From positions 11,730,301 through 11,794,300 of the forward strand of contig CM039510.1 of NCBI GenBank assembly GCA_022432975.1: a DNA stretch of 64,000 nt, given 5' to 3'. The DNA is from Begonia masoniana (lineage: Eukaryota; Streptophyta; Magnoliopsida; Cucurbitales; Begoniaceae). The position numbers and the translations under genes are program-made. Positions 60,594 through 64,000 of the stretch are shown piece after piece. Position 1 is the first letter of the stretch. Each line of letters begins with the position of its first letter. Under the pieces are notes generated by a model. The model searched no databases and was not told where the DNA came from. It worked only from the letters and a program-made list of their open reading frames with translations.

Positions 60594-60639
60594 GTGAAGA
60601 AGTTTAAAGGAAAGAAGCTCGGATTGCTAAGGAATCCAG
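60594..60639 (+). other. Candidate 46-nt leader mini-exon, solo LTR A
   Basis: GTTTAG|GTGAAGAAG and GGAATCCAG|GTAAGTG; same length and borders as in both LTRs of element A. Confidence 0.4.
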
Positions 60640-60857
60640 GTAAGTGAATGTGTTAAGATTTCCAGCCACTAGGGCCCTACACCGCAAGGGTATTAGGAAA
60701 TCACTGAGATGTTAGCTTATTGACTATGGATTTGTTATTTCCACGATATGAAGAAGTTGTGTAAGTAAATGTAAAGTTACAGGATGTTTTACTTGTCCTC
60801 ATGATATGAACTTCTCTCTATGAACTTTATGTCTATGCACTGTGTTCTGTTATGGTT

Positions 60858-63350
60858 TAGTCTTCCGGCTGACGTCATCGGCAGATGCCGAAGGGTAATT
60901 GTTTGATGGTTTAGTCTTCCGGCTGATGTCATCGGCAGATGCCGAAAGAATAGTTGTGATGGTTTAGTCTTCCGGCTGACGTCATCGGCAGATGCCGAAG
61001 GGTAATTGTTTGATGGTTTAGTCTTCCGGCTGATGTCATCGGCAGATGCCGAAGGGTAATTGTTTGATGGTTTAGTCTTCCGGCTGACGTCATCGGCAGA
61101 TGCCGAAGGGTAATTGTTTGATGGTTTAGTCTTCCGGCTGATGTCATCGGCAGATGCCGAAGGGTAATTGTTTGATGGTTTAGTCTTCCGGCTGACGTCA
61201 TCGGCAGATGCCGAAGGGTAATTGTTTGATGGTTTAGTCTTCCGGCTGATGTCATCGGCAGATGCCGAAGGGTAATTGTTTGATGGTTTAGTCTTCCGGC
61301 TGACGTCATCGGCAGATGCCGAAAGAATAGTTGTGATGGTTTAGTCTTCCGGCTGATGTCATCGGCAGATGCCGAAGGGTAATTGTTTGATGGTTTAGTC
61401 TTCCGGCTGACGTCATCGGCAGATGCCGAAGGGTAATTGTTTGATGGTTTAGTCTTCCGGCTGATGTCATCGGCAGATGCCGAAGGGTAATTGTTTGATG
61501 GTTTAGTCTTCCGGCTGATGTCATCGGCAGATGCCGAAGGGTAATTGTTTGATGGTTTAGTCTTCCGGCTGATGTCATCGGCAGATGCCGAAGGGTAATT
61601 GTTTGATGGTTTAGTCTTCCGGCTGACGTCATCGGCAGATGCCGAAGGGTAATTGTTTGATGGTTTAGTCTTCCGGCTGACGTCATCGGCAGATGCCGAA
61701 GGGTAATTGTTTGATGGTTTAGTCTTCCGGCTGACGTCATCGGCAGATGCCGAAGGGTAATTGTTTGATGGTTTAGTCTTCCGGCTGACGTCATCGGCAG
61801 ATGCCGAAGGGTAATTGTTTGATGGTTTAGTCTTCCGGCTGATGTCATCGGCAGATGCCGAAGGGTAATTGTTTGATGGTTTAGTCTTCCGGCTGATGTC
61901 ATCGGCAGATGCCGAAGGGTAATTGTTTGATGGTTTAGTCTTCCGGCTGACGTCATCGGCAGATGCCGAAGGGTAATTGTTTGATGGTTTAGTCTTCCGG
62001 CTGACGTCATCGGCAGATGCCGAAGGGTAATTGTTTGATGGTTTAGTCTTCCGGCTGACGTCATCGGCAGATGCCGAAGGGTAATTGTTTGATGGTTTAG
62101 TCTTCCGGCTGACGTCATCGGCAGATGCCGAAGGGTAATTGTTTGATGGTTTAGTCTTCCGGCTGATGTCATCGGCAGATGCCGAAGGGTAATTGTTTGA
62201 TGGTTTAGTCTTCCGGCTGATGTCATCGGCAGATGCCGAAGGGTAATTGTTTGATGGTTAGTCTTCCGGCTGACGTCATCGGCAGATGCCGAAGGGTAAT
62301 TGTTTGATGGTTTAGTCTTCCGGCTGACGTCATCGGCAGATGCCGAAGGGTAATTGTTTGATGGTTAGTCTTCCGGCTGATGTCATCGGCAGATGCCGAA
62401 GGGTAATTGTTTGATGGTTAGTCTTCCGGCTGACGTCATCGGCAGATGCCGAAGGGTAATTGTTTGATGGTTTAGTCTTCCGGCTGACGTCATCGGCAGA
62501 TGCCGAAGGGTAATTGTTTGATGGTTTAGTCTTCCGGCTGACGTCATCGGCAGATGCCGAAGGGTAATTGTTTGATGGTTTAGTCTTCCGGCTGATGTCA
62601 TCGGCAGATGCCGAAGGGTAATTGTTTGATGGTTAGTCTTCCGGCTGATGTCATCGGCAGATGCCGAAGGGTAATTGTTTGATGGTTTAGTCTTCCGGCT
62701 GACGTCATCGGCAGATGCCGAAGGGTAATTGTTTGATGGTTTAGTCTTCCGGCTGATGTCATCGGCAGATGCCGAAAGAATAGTTGTGATGGTTTAGTCT
62801 TCCGGCTGATGTCATCGGCAGATGCCGAAGGGTAATTGTTTGATGGTTTAGTCTTCCGGCTGACGTCATCGGCAGATGCCGAAGGGTAATTGTTTGATGG
62901 TTTAGTCTTCCGGCTGACGTCATCGGCAGATGCCGAAGGGTAATTGTTTGATGGTTTAGTCTTCCGGCTGATGTCATCGGCAGATGCCGAAGGGTAATTG
63001 TTTGATGGTTTAGTCTTCCGGCTGACGTCATCGGCAGATGCCGAAGGGTAATTGTTTGATGGTTTAGTCTTCCGGCTGATGTCATCGGCAGATGCCGAAA
63101 GAATAGTTGTGATGGTTTAGTCTTCCGGCTGACGTCATCGGCAGATGCCGAAAGAATAGTTGTGATGGTTTAGTCTTCCGGCTGATGTCATCGGCAGATG
63201 CCGAAGGGTAATTGTTTGATGGTTTAGTCTTCCGGCTGACGTCATCGGCAGATGCCGAAGGGTAATTGTTTGATGGTTTAGTCTTCCGGCTGACGTCATC
63301 GGCAGAGGCCGAAGGGTAATTGTTTGATGGTTAGTCTTCCGGATGACGTT
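60858..63350. repeat. 54-bp tandem array, about 46 copies
   Basis: Units contain CTTCCGGCTGACGTCATCGG, CAGATGCCGAAGGGTAATTG and TTTGATGGTTTAGT. Two variants alternate irregularly: TGACGTCA and TGATGTCA. A minority have AAGAATAGTTGTG in place of AGGGTAATTGTTTG. The period is divisible by three, so long minus-strand frames of repeated 18-residue peptides appear; these are not proteins. Confidence 0.97.
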
Positions 63351-64000
63351 CACTGGAAGATGTAAAATGTGTGTTGTCGTTTAGCGACCGGAAGATGTAA
63401 AATGTGTGTTGTCGTTTAGCGACCGGAAGATGTAAAATGTGTTTTGTCGTTTAGCGACCGGAAGATGTAAAATGTGTTTTGTCGATTAGCGACCGGATGA
63501 TGTTTTAATTTAGCACGCGAGACCCACGTGCCCACCGGAAGATGTCTCCTTTTAGGCGATGTTAAGCGAGTCACGCGTAATGCACGTGATGACCGGACGA
63601 CTAAATTTCTGAGGGTTGTCAACGCATGCAACCCATGCAAACCCGAGTGGTATTAAGTTAAGAGAATTGAGGGCACCTCCTCTTTTCCCGAAATTGTCAA
63701 GAAGCCAATGACCGAGTCTAGTCGCTCGACTTTGTGAAGGTTGAGCCGACGAGGCGTGGGAAGTCGGGCACGAGAGGGTTCGTCTTCCTTAATGGTTCTA
63801 CGTTTCTATTACCAGTTTAAAAAAAAAAAGTATATGTAAAATGTGAAAGTCTGTTGAGAGATAGTAAGTGAATGTAATAATAGTAAAAGTCAAGCAAACG
63901 ATTAATGAAAGAATATGAACACGTGACGGCTCCTGGCCGGGGTCGTTACACTGACCCATATTGTCGCAGCCGAGAGAACTTAAACAACTTTTCTTTTCTC

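Larger units (their letters stand above)
59947..63950 (+). mobile_element. Solo LTR of family A in gag of element G
   Basis: Begins TGTAACACCCGACATTTCGG and ends GGCCGGGGTCGTTACA, flanked by ctgac on both sides (59942-59946 and 63951-63955). It matches LTR A at both ends. Its 4004 bp exceeds LTR A because the 54-bp array is much longer. It lacks about 720 bp that LTR A has at 7070-7790, including the 47-bp repeats and the acceptor block. Confidence 0.96.
59464..64000 (-). pseudogene. gag: Gag of element G, split by a solo LTR
   Basis: The C-terminal part (59464-59946) reads VAGYVQKFESLSRYATHLV and a Q-rich linker. The zinc knuckle in another frame has TGA where related copies have Arg (CF*CGKGGHHVRDC). 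The N-terminal side resumes at 63956-64000 with LFKFSRLRQYGS in the matching frame; the insertion falls inside the RQ-GSV-AGY motif. The rest is beyond the window. Confidence 0.85.

Noticed and set aside
60929..63353. Minus-strand frames with an 18-residue repeat (MTSAGRLNHQ...)
   Set aside because: By-product of a 54-bp period in an LTR array; length varies with copy number and the frame is antisense to LTR transcription.

Overview
The window looks like plant (probably eudicot) repeat-rich, pericentromere-like DNA. The evidence is several Ty3/gypsy chromoviruses of Tekay/Del type (gag, protease, RT, RNase H, integrase and chromodomain-like tail; initiator-Met tRNA primer sites), a hAT element with an 8-bp target duplication, a Cassandra-type TRIM carrying a 5S rRNA-like segment, and several kilobases of LTR-borne tandem arrays. 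I recognise no ordinary host gene.

Layout. (1) 1-8686: young, almost intact chromovirus A on the minus strand; its left LTR is cut by the window edge. It sits beside the end of another LTR (8687-9737). (2) 9738-12296: AT-rich LTR-like DNA with a 209-bp tandem repeat. (3) 12300-15269: three tandem units of about 980 bp. (4) 15270-36752: one hAT element (8-bp duplication gttgtcga) swollen by nested insertions: chromovirus B (15331-30684, duplication aattc), whose 5' LTR holds solo LTR C (15488-20757, duplication tctgt/cctgt); solo LTR H (30910-32108, duplication catta); and a chimeric LTR plus Cassandra-like TRIM, D (about 32245-35963). (5) 36761-42529: non-coding DNA with a 440-bp hAT-type MITE and 199 uninterrupted GAGTC units. 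(6) 42530-55109: solo LTR F (duplication gtggt) containing decayed chromovirus E (43981-52928, duplication agact). (7) 55110-57230: unassigned DNA and a gypsy relic. (8) 57640-64000: chromovirus fragment G (minus), whose gag is split by a 4-kb solo LTR of family A (59947-63950, duplication ctgac).

Two themes cut across families. First, LTRs A, B, C, E and F share an ordered set of splice-site-like landmarks downstream of a TATA box: a donor, then a 36-53 nt candidate mini-exon (46 nt in A and B) ending in CAG or TAG before GTAAGT or GTAAAT, then in A, B, E and F an acceptor after a TTACTAAG- or TTACTTAG-like branch site. A further 60-63 nt candidate intron precedes gag in A, B and E. Second, the unrelated-looking tandem arrays of A, B, C, D, E and F reuse one short core (CGGTGGATGT-like). 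The TATA positions place the arrays in the transcribed leader rather than in U3. These are the most interesting signals and are inferences from sequence alone.
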